Shown here in pieces: positions 23,755 to 31,174 of a stretch of DNA of 64,000 nucleotides. Origin of the DNA: DAOULT01 sp964646625 (GTDB lineage Bacteria > Chloroflexota > Anaerolineae > CAZYHC01); the NCBI GenBank assembly GCA_964646625.1, contig CAZYHC010000018.1:1-64000 (forward strand), written 5' to 3'. The number at the start of each line of letters is the position of its first letter. Within the stretch, counting starts at the first letter, position 1. The notes beneath the pieces were generated by a model. That model worked only from the letters and a program-made list of their open reading frames with translations. It was not told the origin of the DNA and made no database searches. Made by a program: the position numbers and the translations under genes.

Positions 23755-24849
23755 CTACAGGCTTTTCAACACGCTCTCCAGAACCCCAATAGCCTTGCGG
23801 TATTCGGCCAGGCTGATGTGTTCGTGGGGGGTATGATCCAGGGACGAATCGCCAGGCCCATAGGCCACGATGGGACAGCCCCAGACAGGCCCCACCACGT
23901 TCATGTCCGAGGTGCCGGTCTTGACCTTGAAGGCAGGTCGTCCGCCTGCCTGGCGGATGGCGGCCAGAAAGGCCCGGCTCAGGGCAGTGTTCTTCTCGGC
24001 GCGGAAAGGCGCTTCGTAGGCGTAGAAAGAAAGCTCCGCCTCCTGGCCGGCCATCTCCGCGATCGTCTCTCTCAAGAGTTCGACGTTCAGGTTCGGCGGC
24101 AGGCGCAGCCCGATGGTGGCCTCCACGCGCTCGGTCAGGCCATCGCTTTCGGAATTGATGCGGCGCAACGAAGGATCGAGGGTCAGGAACATTTTTCCCT
24201 TATCGCGGTTATACTCCGCGGCGAAGTCCCTCACACGCTCCCAGAAAGCGGCCGCTTCTTCACAAACGCCGTTGATCCGGCCGGCGCTGTGGCCCACCTC
24301 CTGTGCCAGGCGGTAGTCGATCAGCAGCCGTCCCTTGTAGCCCAGGGTGATGCGATCCCAACCGCCTGGCTCGCCGACGATCACGTAGTCGGGGGCGAAC
24401 CGCTCCAGGATATGCCGCGCCCCTTTGGAGGTGGCCGCTTCTTCTTCCACCGCCCCGACCACCACCAGGCGCTTATCCGGCAGGGGCCCTATCCTGGTCA
24501 TAGCCGAGATGAAGGCCGCCAGCGGCCCTTTGGCGTCCACCGCCCCCCGGCCATATAGGGCGTCATCCTCCAGGCGCACCGGGATGAAGCCCGGCACGGT
24601 GTCTATGTGTCCCAGGAGCATTATCTCCCGCCCTCCGCGCCCCAGTTCCCCCACGGCGTTGCCGGCCTCGTCCCGGTAAGCCCGAAAGCCCCGCTCCTGC
24701 ATCTGTGCTACCAGGTAGGCCGCCACTTCATCCTCGGCCGTAGAGGGGCTATATATTTCCAACATCTGACGCAAAAGCTCTAAGTCACCCGCCAAGTTCA
24801 AGCCCACTTTCCGGCCGTCCCTCTCATCCATGTTGACGCATTTTTGCAA
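23755..24849 (-). CDS. lysK: [LysW]-lysine hydrolase LysK (M20 peptidase)
   Basis: A 364-aa M20-family zinc peptidase that releases lysine (or ornithine) from the C-terminal Glu of LysW, the last step of the LysW pathway. Metal-binding motifs are MLLGHIDTVPGFIPV, YGRGAVDAKGPLAAF and the general base in GAVEEEAATSKGA. The family identity as LysK rather than DapE or ArgE rests on its place directly after lysJ. An ATG six codons in (MDERDG) is an alternative start. Confidence 0.9.
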   Translation of the reverse strand: MQKCVNMDERDGRKVGLNLAGDLELLRQMLEIYSPSTAEDEVAAYLVAQMQERGFRAYRDEAGNAVGELGRGGREIMLLGHIDTVPGFIPVRLEDDALYGRGAVDAKGPLAAFISAMTRIGPLPDKRLVVVGAVEEEAATSKGARHILERFAPDYVIVGEPGGWDRITLGYKGRLLIDYRLAQEVGHSAGRINGVCEEAAAFWERVRDFAAEYNRDKGKMFLTLDPSLRRINSESDGLTERVEATIGLRLPPNLNVELLRETIAEMAGQEAELSFYAYEAPFRAEKNTALSRAFLAAIRQAGGRPAFKVKTGTSDMNVVGPVWGCPIVAYGPGDSSLDHTPHEHISLAEYRKAIGVLESVLKSL

Positions 24850-24893
24850 CCGCCGATGAACGTCGATAAACGCCGAATGAGGCTGGCTGTTAA

Positions 24894-24957
24894 TTTCTCA
24901 GCGGCCTCAGCGGTGCAAAGCTAATCCGTGAAATCCGTGACCCGAATCCGTGTCAGC
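24894..24957. repeat. R3 partial copy joined to an R2 copy
   Basis: TTTCTCAGCGGCCTCAGCGG matches the end of the R3 repeat (see 61598), and from 24923 an R2 copy AATCCGTGAAATCCGTGACC continues to TGTCAGC. The lysJ stop lies in the R2 part. Confidence 0.7.
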
Positions 24958-26101
24958 TCAATACTTCGGCGATTCCCTTCACCACCGTATCCAGGTCATC
25001 CCACTCGATGACCAGGGGCGGCAGGAGGCGCAGCACCGTCTTGCCCGCTGGCAAAGCCAAAATGCCCCGCTCCATGAGGGCCGCCAGGTAGGGATAGACC
25101 CTCTCTTTCAGTTCGATGCCGACCATCAGGCCCAGGCCCCGTATTTCGCGTATCTTGTCGGATTCGATTGCCCGTAATTTCTTGAACAGGTACTCGCCCT
25201 TTTCCGCCGTCTGAGCGGGCAGGTCGTGCTCCTCGATGTAGCGGATGGCGGCCAGGGAAGCGGCACAGGCCAGGGCATTGCCGCCGAAGGTGGAGCCGTG
25301 CAGCCCGGACTCGACGTTATTCACTTTGTGGCCCAGCAGGACGGCCCCCATCGGCACCCCGCCGCCGATGGCCTTGCCCAGGCACATGATGTCGGGCACC
25401 AGGCCGTAATGCTCGCAGGCGAACAGCTTACCCGTGCGCCCGAACCCGGTCTGCACCTCGTCTACGATGAGCAGGACATCGCGCTGGTCGCAAAGGGCGC
25501 GCAATCCGTGGAAATACTCGGCGCTCCCTGGACGTACCCCGCCTTCGCCCTGCACGATCTCGATCAGGATGGCGGCGGTATCCTGGTCTACGGCCTGGGC
25601 CATGCGCGCCAGGTTGTCGTAGGGCGCGTGGCGGAAACCAGGCACCAGCGGCTCAAAAGGTTCTCGATACTTTTTCTCCCAGGTGGCAGACAGCGCCCCC
25701 AGGGTGCGGCCGTGAAAGCCGCGCATGGCGGCCACGATGCCGGGGCGGCCGGTGGATAGCCGCGCGAATTTAATGGCCCCCTCCACCGCCTCCGTCCCGG
25801 AGTTGCACAAGAAAGTGCGGTCCAAACCTTCCGGGGCGATCTGGGCCAGCTTTTGCAGCAGGCGTGCCCGCTGGTCGTTGTAAAAGATTTCGGGGCAGGT
25901 GATGAGTTTCCCGGCCTGCTCTCGGATGGCCGCCACCACGTAAGGGTTGGCGTGCCCCACCACGGCCACCCCGTGACCGCTCACACAATCGATGTATTCA
26001 CGTCCCTGGTCGTCCCAAAGCCGCGCCCCTTCCCCCCGCACGATGACCACCTCGCGCTTGGGGTAGACGCCGCTGCTGTGACGCTTCTCCAGTTCGATCA
26101 C
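24953..26101 (-). CDS. lysJ: [LysW]-aminoadipate semialdehyde transaminase LysJ
   Basis: A 382-aa fold-type I PLP aminotransferase related to ArgD. It converts the semialdehyde on LysW to LysW-lysine using glutamate. FLCNSGTEAVEGAIKFARLS, LLIVDEVQTGFGRTG and the PLP-Lys region MCLGKAIGGGVPMG are present. It lies between the lysK and lysZ genes, and a 69-aa gene with R1 half-sites separates it from lysZ. Confidence 0.93.
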   Translation of the reverse strand: MIELEKRHSSGVYPKREVVIVRGEGARLWDDQGREYIDCVSGHGVAVVGHANPYVVAAIREQAGKLITCPEIFYNDQRARLLQKLAQIAPEGLDRTFLCNSGTEAVEGAIKFARLSTGRPGIVAAMRGFHGRTLGALSATWEKKYREPFEPLVPGFRHAPYDNLARMAQAVDQDTAAILIEIVQGEGGVRPGSAEYFHGLRALCDQRDVLLIVDEVQTGFGRTGKLFACEHYGLVPDIMCLGKAIGGGVPMGAVLLGHKVNNVESGLHGSTFGGNALACAASLAAIRYIEEHDLPAQTAEKGEYLFKKLRAIESDKIREIRGLGLMVGIELKERVYPYLAALMERGILALPAGKTVLRLLPPLVIEWDDLDTVVKGIAEVLS

Positions 26102-26125
26102 AGTTCCTCTCCCTCCAGCACTGCC

Positions 26126-26161
26126 AGGTGCCTGGCACTTTCATTTCATTCCAAAGTGCCT
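26126..26161. repeat. R1 half-site at the stop of the 69-aa gene
   Basis: AGGTGCCTGGCACTT runs up to the stop codon of the minus-strand 69-aa gene (26141-26143). A second stretch CCAAAGTGCCT follows 10 bases later inside that gene's last codons, so the site looks like an R1 palindrome split by 10 bases. Confidence 0.8.
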
Positions 26162-26350
26162 GAATGCTTGTCTGATTGGCTCAATCTTGTCCTGCGGGCA
26201 TGGATTAGCTCTCTTGGTTTCATCTAACCTGTTTGGTGCTTTTCTTGGTTCAAGTCCGCACATCTCTTTTACGTGAGCAATCCAGCAAGTTGTTGGAGTA
26301 AATCCGAAGTTCACTCTTACCCATGCTTGAATCTGTTTATATGTTGCCAT
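26141..26350 (-). CDS. conserved 69-aa protein of unknown function
   Basis: Too short to be read correctly from the longer open frame that encloses it; the start is the ATG with GAAAGGAGG 7 bases upstream. The protein begins MATYKQIQAWVRVNFGFTPT and continues with CWIAHVKEMCGL, then a conserved 'APNR...CP' part and ends AFRHFGMK. I know this as a widespread small conserved family in bacteria, without an assigned function. The TCWIAHVKE core and RHFGM end are the conserved parts. It sits between lysJ and lysZ, flanked on both sides by R1 half-sites. Confidence 0.8.
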   Translation of the reverse strand: MATYKQIQAWVRVNFGFTPTTCWIAHVKEMCGLEPRKAPNRLDETKRANPCPQDKIEPIRQAFRHFGMK

Positions 26351-26549
26351 ATCAATGCCTCCTTTCAAAGTCCATCCAGAACGGGGAGAGCGTGAGCGCA
26401 ACGTGAATGGTACAGGCTCTACAGCTTGCGCCTTTTTGTCTGGTGTAGGTGCAGGCTGCCCAGCCCCTAAGGGCATCCCCACAGAACAGCCCACAATGGC
26501 AGGAGAAGCAGCCTGTCTACCGTCAGCTTTGATTTTGGGATCTACTGAC
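26351..26549. other. non-coding stretch upstream of the 69-aa gene
   Basis: About 200 bases between the 69-aa gene and the R1 half-site at 26550. The open frame through it has no family likeness and no ribosome site. I see no promoter I can defend and no second gene. Confidence 0.5.
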
Positions 26550-26569
26550 TTTGGAAGTGCCAGGCACCT
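26550..26569. repeat. R1 half-site downstream of lysZ
   Basis: TTTGGAAGTGCCAGGCACCT, the right half of R1. Its mate, the left half at 26126, lies about 410 bases away on the far side of the 69-aa gene and in inverted orientation. Confidence 0.8.
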
Positions 26570-26573
26570 GATC

Positions 26574-27377
26574 TCAACGTATAACTGTCCCCTGCCCCTC
26601 CAGCGCGGCCCGGATGGGCGAATCAATGCGTCCATCGGCAAAGATCACCTGCCTCACCCCTTCGGCCAGGGCCTCGACCGCGCCCATGACCTTTTTCTTC
26701 ATGCGTCCCTGGGCAAAGTCCATGTACTCTTGGGCCTCGTCCCTTTCGATTAGAGGGATGAGGCTATCTTCGTCGGGAAAGTTCCGCAGGAGGCCCGGCA
26801 CGTTGGAGAGGATGATAAGCTGTTCTGCGCCCAGCGCCGCCGCCACCACCGCCGCGGCCCGGTCGCCGTCCACGTTGATGGCCTGGCCCTCGTAGCTGAT
26901 GGCCGGCGGGGTGAGGACCGGCAGATAACCGTTATCCAGAAGCAGATGGAGCAGGCTCACGTTAGCCCGCTCCACCTTGCCGGTATAGTCATCGCGGAGG
27001 ACGCGCTTCTTGCCCTTCTCGACGATCTTGATGACGGCCTTGCGCTGGCCTTCTAGGAGGCGTCCGTCCAGGCCGGAAAGGCCCACGGCGTTGACCCCCA
27101 GCCCCTGCAAACGTTCCACCAGGCTTTTGTTGATCTTGCCGCAGTAGACCATCTCGAAGATAGCCAGCGTTTCCCGGTCGGTGTAGCGGCTGACGTAGCC
27201 AGAAACCGAGGTCACGAAGCGGGGCGGATGGTCCAGCCTCTCGGCCAGCAGGTTGGTTTCGTGGGAACCGCCGTGCATCAGCACCATCTTACGTCCCCCT
27301 TTGACCAGCTCCGCCACGTCCAGGCACACGGCCTCCAGGTCTATCCCTTCGCTCCCGCCAACTTTCACCACGATCAT
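26574..27377 (-). CDS. lysZ: [LysW]-aminoadipate 6-kinase LysZ
   Basis: A 267-aa amino-acid kinase related to ArgB, which phosphorylates aminoadipate bound to LysW. MIVVKVGGSEGIDLEAV, VLMHGGSHETN, then AINVDGDRAAAVVAAALGAE and ILSNVPGLL match the family. The GGSxExN loop replaces the GGGxxI of ArgB, as in known LysZ. It has no R1 insert, unlike argB. It follows lysY. Confidence 0.94.
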   Translation of the reverse strand: MIVVKVGGSEGIDLEAVCLDVAELVKGGRKMVLMHGGSHETNLLAERLDHPPRFVTSVSGYVSRYTDRETLAIFEMVYCGKINKSLVERLQGLGVNAVGLSGLDGRLLEGQRKAVIKIVEKGKKRVLRDDYTGKVERANVSLLHLLLDNGYLPVLTPPAISYEGQAINVDGDRAAAVVAAALGAEQLIILSNVPGLLRNFPDEDSLIPLIERDEAQEYMDFAQGRMKKKVMGAVEALAEGVRQVIFADGRIDSPIRAALEGQGTVIR

Positions 27378-27392
27378 GCCCTACTCCTCATT

Positions 27393-27545
27393 CAAGCCAC
27401 AGAGGGCACGGAGAACATGGAGAAAGAGAGTTTTTCCCTCTGTGAACTCTGTGTCCTCTGTGGCTAAAAAACATGGTTCTCAAATCTCCACCACCAAGAG
27501 CACAAAGCAACAACGAACGTTCGCTGTTTGTGTCCTCAGTGCTCT
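27393..27545. repeat. imperfect inverted repeats of the CACAGAG type, with an R4 copy
   Basis: AGCCACAGAGGGCACGGAGA pairs imperfectly with CTCTGTGTCCTCTGTGGCT about 60 bases on. Further right, AACAACGAACGTTCGCTGT (27509-27527) is a copy of the R4 repeat. This fills the lysY-lysZ gap. Confidence 0.65.
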
Positions 27546-27551
27546 TGTTGG

Positions 27552-28583
27552 TTATACCGGATGCAGGCCGGGGAACTCCAGGCCCGTCGTTTCCGGCCAG
27601 CCGCATACGACGTTCATGGCCTGGACTGCCGTGCCGGCCGCTCCTTTCATCAGGTTGTCCAGGGCGGAGATGACTACCACCCGTCCGCTCTCCTCGTCCA
27701 ACTCAAAGCCCACGTCGCAGTAATTGCTCCCGGCCAGGATTTTGGGTTCGGGGTAGCGGTACACGCCCCGCTTTTCCTTGACGATGCGCACAAAAGGCTC
27801 ATCTCGATAGGTCTGGCGATAGGCTCGCCACAGGTCTTTTTCGGCCAGGCTATCGTCTTTGAGAAAGACGTGGGCCGTAGCCAAAACGCCCCGCACCAGT
27901 TCGATGGCCGTGGCCGAAAGGTGCACCGCCGGGATACCCAACTCCTGCACCGCCTCCGCCGTGTGACGATGGCCGGTAGGGGCAAAGGAGCGCACCGTAT
28001 GGCTGCGTTCCGGGTGATGGGTAGCCAGGCTGGCTTTATTGCCCCCTTCGGAAGAGCCGACCTTGACCTCTACTATGGCCTCGCCATCGATCAGACCCTC
28101 TTTGCACAGGGGCCAGAGAGCCAGGATGGTGGCCGTGGCGTTACAGCCCACTCCGCTGACGTAAGATGCTCCTCTCAACTCCTCACGGTGCAATTCCGGC
28201 AGGCCGTAGACAAACCGTTCCAGCCACTGTGGGGCGGGATGCTGGCGGCCGTACCATTTAGCGTACAGGGCCGGGTCGCGCAGCCGGAAATCGGCGCTCA
28301 AGTCCACGATGCGGGGTGCAAGTGAGGCCAATTCCTCGATGCGTTCCATGGCCCGGCCATGAGGCAGCGCCAGGAAAAGCAGATCGCACTCCGAGAGCTC
28401 GGCCAGGGGGCTGAACTTGAGCCCGGTCCGGCCTCGCAGGTTAGGGTGGACGCCGTAGACGTAGCTCCCGGCGAAAGTTTCTGAGGTCACCTGCCCGACC
28501 TCGATCTCTGGATGTCCCAGCAGCAACCGCAAAAGCTCCCCACCCACGTAGCCGGAGCCGCCCACGATAGAAGCCTTAATCAT
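27552..28583 (-). CDS. lysY: [LysW]-aminoadipate 6-phosphate reductase LysY
   Basis: A 343-aa reductase related to ArgC. IVGGSGYVGGELLRLLLGHP at the start, the active-site Cys in SGVGCNATATILALWPL, and GHRHTAEAVQEL are diagnostic. It reduces the acyl phosphate on LysW to the semialdehyde with NADPH. It lies between lysX and lysZ, with an R1 palindrome upstream. Confidence 0.94.
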   Translation of the reverse strand: MIKASIVGGSGYVGGELLRLLLGHPEIEVGQVTSETFAGSYVYGVHPNLRGRTGLKFSPLAELSECDLLFLALPHGRAMERIEELASLAPRIVDLSADFRLRDPALYAKWYGRQHPAPQWLERFVYGLPELHREELRGASYVSGVGCNATATILALWPLCKEGLIDGEAIVEVKVGSSEGGNKASLATHHPERSHTVRSFAPTGHRHTAEAVQELGIPAVHLSATAIELVRGVLATAHVFLKDDSLAEKDLWRAYRQTYRDEPFVRIVKEKRGVYRYPEPKILAGSNYCDVGFELDEESGRVVVISALDNLMKGAAGTAVQAMNVVCGWPETTGLEFPGLHPV

Positions 28584-28608
28584 TTAATCTATCCTCTGAA
28601 TCTGTCTA

Positions 28609-28641
28609 AGGTGCCTGGCACTTCTGAAGTGCCAGGCACCT
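28609..28641. repeat. R1 palindrome between lysX and lysY
   Basis: AGGTGCCTGGCACTT, CTG, AAGTGCCAGGCACCT. Confidence 0.95.
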
Positions 28642-28643
28642 TT

Positions 28644-29489
28644 CTAACTGCGGCCCACTTCTATTAGATAATCGACGATCTTGCCGGGGATATCTACGCC
28701 CGTAGGCTTGATACTGTTGCGGAATTCCATAGTATAGTTGACCTCGTTGACCAGGAATCCGCGCTCCTCATCTTCCAGGATATCGATAGCCAGCACTCCA
28801 CCACCGCACGCTTTGGCCGCCGCCACCGAGAGACGATTGAGCTCCGGGGTGATGGGACAGTTGAGAGCCCGTCCCCCTCTGGCCGTATTGGTGATCCAGT
28901 GCTCCGAGAGGCGGTAGATGGCACAGATGGTCTCGTCGCCGACCACGAAGCTGCGGATGTCTCGCTGGGGTTTATCGATGTATTCCTGGATGTAGAATAT
29001 AGAGTGATGATAGGTGCCCAGGACTTGCTTGTGTTCCAGGACCGCTTCGGCGGCCTCAGGGTCGTTGATCTTGGACAGCAGTCGTCCCCAGGAGCCAATG
29101 GCCGGTTTGAGCACCACCGGATAGCCCATCTGCTCGATGGCTTGCAAGGCTGACTGCGGGGTGAAGGCCACCTTGGTGTGGGGCACAGGCACTCCGGCCC
29201 GGATCAGAGCGCTGGTGGTCAGCAGCTTGTTGCCGCAGGTGTCGGCCACAGGATAGGCGTTGACCACCTTGACCCCCCAGTCGTCCAGAACGCGCAGGGC
29301 GTATAAGGCCCGTGAGTGGTTGATACATCGCTCCAGGACGACGTCGTACTCGGTCATGCCGTTGTGATGCATATCCAGGATCAACTCCCGGTCGTCAATG
29401 AGTTCGTAGGGAAGCCCTCTTTTTTTCATGGCCTCGAACAGTAATTTTTCCTCTACGCGGACACGGGAGTATAGGATGCCTATTTTCAT
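28644..29489 (-). CDS. lysX: LysW--aminoadipate ligase LysX (ATP-grasp)
   Basis: A 281-aa RimK-type ATP-grasp ligase. It couples the C-terminal Glu of LysW to the amino group of aminoadipate. MKIGILYSRVRVEEKLLFEA at the start, the ATP-binding GYPVVLKPAIGSWGRLLSKI segment, IQEYIDKP, and the metal-binding NEVNYTMEFRN near the end are all conserved in LysX/ArgX. It is encoded just after lysW (36 bases between stop and start). Whether it also accepts glutamate cannot be said. Confidence 0.95.
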   Translation of the reverse strand: MKIGILYSRVRVEEKLLFEAMKKRGLPYELIDDRELILDMHHNGMTEYDVVLERCINHSRALYALRVLDDWGVKVVNAYPVADTCGNKLLTTSALIRAGVPVPHTKVAFTPQSALQAIEQMGYPVVLKPAIGSWGRLLSKINDPEAAEAVLEHKQVLGTYHHSIFYIQEYIDKPQRDIRSFVVGDETICAIYRLSEHWITNTARGGRALNCPITPELNRLSVAAAKACGGGVLAIDILEDEERGFLVNEVNYTMEFRNSIKPTGVDIPGKIVDYLIEVGRS

Positions 29490-29525
29490 AATATTTACTA
29501 TTCTTTCCTCTCTTCTTTCCTATTT

Positions 29526-29693
29526 TTATTCACCCCAATCTTCTTCCTCCTCCGGCGCCAGGTCCAGCTCTGGGGGATCGACGCTGATAACTTCCAGCTC
29601 AGCGCCACATTCGGGACACTCGATGATCTCTCCCTTGATGGTACCTTCCTCCAACTCGATCTCTGCCGCGCATTCGGGGCATTCTGTCAACAT
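29526..29693 (-). CDS. lysW: amino-group carrier protein LysW
   Basis: A 55-aa acidic protein, too short for a long-ORF screen. It has a zinc-ribbon-like CPEC at residues 5-8 and another at 26-29, a run of acidic residues, and the invariant C-terminus EDWGE, whose last Glu carries aminoadipate. AGGAGG lies 9 bases before the ATG. It is immediately upstream of lysX in the same direction. LysW protects the amino group and presents intermediates to LysX, LysZ, LysY, LysJ and LysK. This gene fixes the whole cluster as the LysW pathway. Confidence 0.96.
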   Translation of the reverse strand: MLTECPECAAEIELEEGTIKGEIIECPECGAELEVISVDPPELDLAPEEEEDWGE

Positions 29694-29739
29694 TTTGGTT
29701 TACCTCCTTCTATATTATTTATAATATGTAATCCGTATG

Positions 29740-29845
29740 CGGTGGTCCCCCTCTTTCGTGTTGATGACTTTTCTCTACCGCAGAGCACGCAGAGTTCGCA
29801 GAGATTTATCAATTTTCTCAGCGTTCTCGGCGGTCTCTGCGGTAA
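29740..29845. repeat. R3 repeat, copy 1
   Basis: About 105 bases beginning GGTGGTCCCCCTCTTTCGTG and holding ACCGCAGAGCACGCAGAGTT. The same sequence, with scattered changes, lies in reverse orientation at 61598-61704. It sits between lysW and the M20 peptidase gene. Confidence 0.8.
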
Positions 29846-29865
29846 AATGGCAAGTCGGGTTTGCC

Positions 29866-31077
29866 TCAACGCAATTGGGGGAGATTACCTTCGTATGCTT
29901 CTTTAGAGAAATTCTCCAGGATTTTCTTGTAGATGGCAATCAGTTCTTCAACGCTGGACAGGGACACCCACTCATGGGGGGCGTGGATGTTATCACCAGC
30001 CGGCCCGAGGACCACCACAGGCAGGCCCAACTCGGCGCCAAAATAGTTTTCATCTGCCACCGAGGGCCCATAATTATACTCGACGTGGCCGAATTGTTCA
30101 CGAACGATGTCCGCAATCAGCCGCACAAAGGGCTGGTTGACGGGCGTCACGTACGGCATCAGATAGGGGGTGCGGCGCTCAGGCACACTCACCGTGATGG
30201 GCATAGCCGGGTCACGTTCCAGGGCGCCCTCCTGGTACAACTTCTCGATCAGATCCTCCACCTCCCGCCGGGCGCTCTCAGGGGTCTCTGGGGGCACCAG
30301 GTGCCGGTCGAGCCTCAGCTCAGCCAGTTCGGGAATGGAAAGACCGCCTGCCTCGGAGACGAAACGCCGAATCGTAACGCTGGACTGGCCCAGTTGTGGA
30401 TGTTCCGCCAGGGGTAACCGCTCCAGTGCCAGGGCCACGATCGCGCCTCTCAGCAGGGCACTGACGCCGAGTTCCTGATGCGCGGCATGTGCGGCCCGCC
30501 CGCGTACCTGTACGTCCAGGTCAATACGCCCCCGGCGTCCCAACGTCGGCATCGGGGGCCCAAGGTGCTGGGACTTTGAGGTGCTCGATTCAGGCACCAG
30601 GGCGGCGACGACGTCTTCCACCCACGGCGATTGGATGAGCCTGTAAGCTCCTTCGGAAATGTTCTCTTCGTCCGCAAAAAAAGCCAGCTTGAGTTTGTAA
30701 CCCTCAGGCGTGAAATCCTGCACAGCCTGTAAGATGATACACAGTCCGGCCTTCATGTCGCTGGCGCCAAGTCCGTAAAGCCTGTCTCCTTCCACTCGGG
30801 GCATCCACGGGTCGGTATCTCCCCACCCTTTGGCCGACGGCACAGTGTCCATGTGCCCATAGAGCAAAAGGGCACCCTCTCCCTGACCCTTTTCCGCCAG
30901 GACGTTGAATCGGTGCGGACCGATGTGTTGCCTTTGCACTGCGAAGCCGAGGTCTTTCAAGAGTGCCTCTATAAACTCCGCGATTTCCCTCTCGCCAGGG
31001 CGGTCGGGGTCGGGATGGTCTGAGGGAAAGACCGAGTTGATGGATACCAGTTTGGCAAGCAGTGCCTGGGTTTGCAT
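29866..31077 (-). CDS. M20-family metallopeptidase, candidate acetylornithine deacetylase
   Basis: A 403-aa M20 peptidase, longer than LysK. The start chosen is ATG 31077, with GAGGTG upstream; an earlier in-frame start lacks one. LLYGHMDTVPSAKGWGDTDP, YGLGASDMKAGLC and FFADEENISEGA carry the zinc ligands and catalytic acid. The family includes ArgE, DapE and carboxypeptidases. No argJ is in view while an ArgA-like gene is, so a linear arginine pathway needs an ArgE, and this gene is the best candidate. That role is inference. Confidence 0.8.
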   Translation of the reverse strand: MQTQALLAKLVSINSVFPSDHPDPDRPGEREIAEFIEALLKDLGFAVQRQHIGPHRFNVLAEKGQGEGALLLYGHMDTVPSAKGWGDTDPWMPRVEGDRLYGLGASDMKAGLCIILQAVQDFTPEGYKLKLAFFADEENISEGAYRLIQSPWVEDVVAALVPESSTSKSQHLGPPMPTLGRRGRIDLDVQVRGRAAHAAHQELGVSALLRGAIVALALERLPLAEHPQLGQSSVTIRRFVSEAGGLSIPELAELRLDRHLVPPETPESARREVEDLIEKLYQEGALERDPAMPITVSVPERRTPYLMPYVTPVNQPFVRLIADIVREQFGHVEYNYGPSVADENYFGAELGLPVVVLGPAGDNIHAPHEWVSLSSVEELIAIYKKILENFSKEAYEGNLPQLR

Positions 31078-31174
31078 TTTGCACCTCGTTTTGCCCCTCA
31101 ACGTAAGGGTCTATGGTTGAGCCTCCCGCAGTTCCGAACGGCGGGCAGGTGTACGATGGGATATTATACCACTC

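Noticed and set aside
26351..26641. N-terminal extension of the 69-aa gene
   Set aside because: The family starts at MATYK, where GAAAGGAGG lies 7 bases upstream; the extension crosses an R1 half-site and the end of lysZ.
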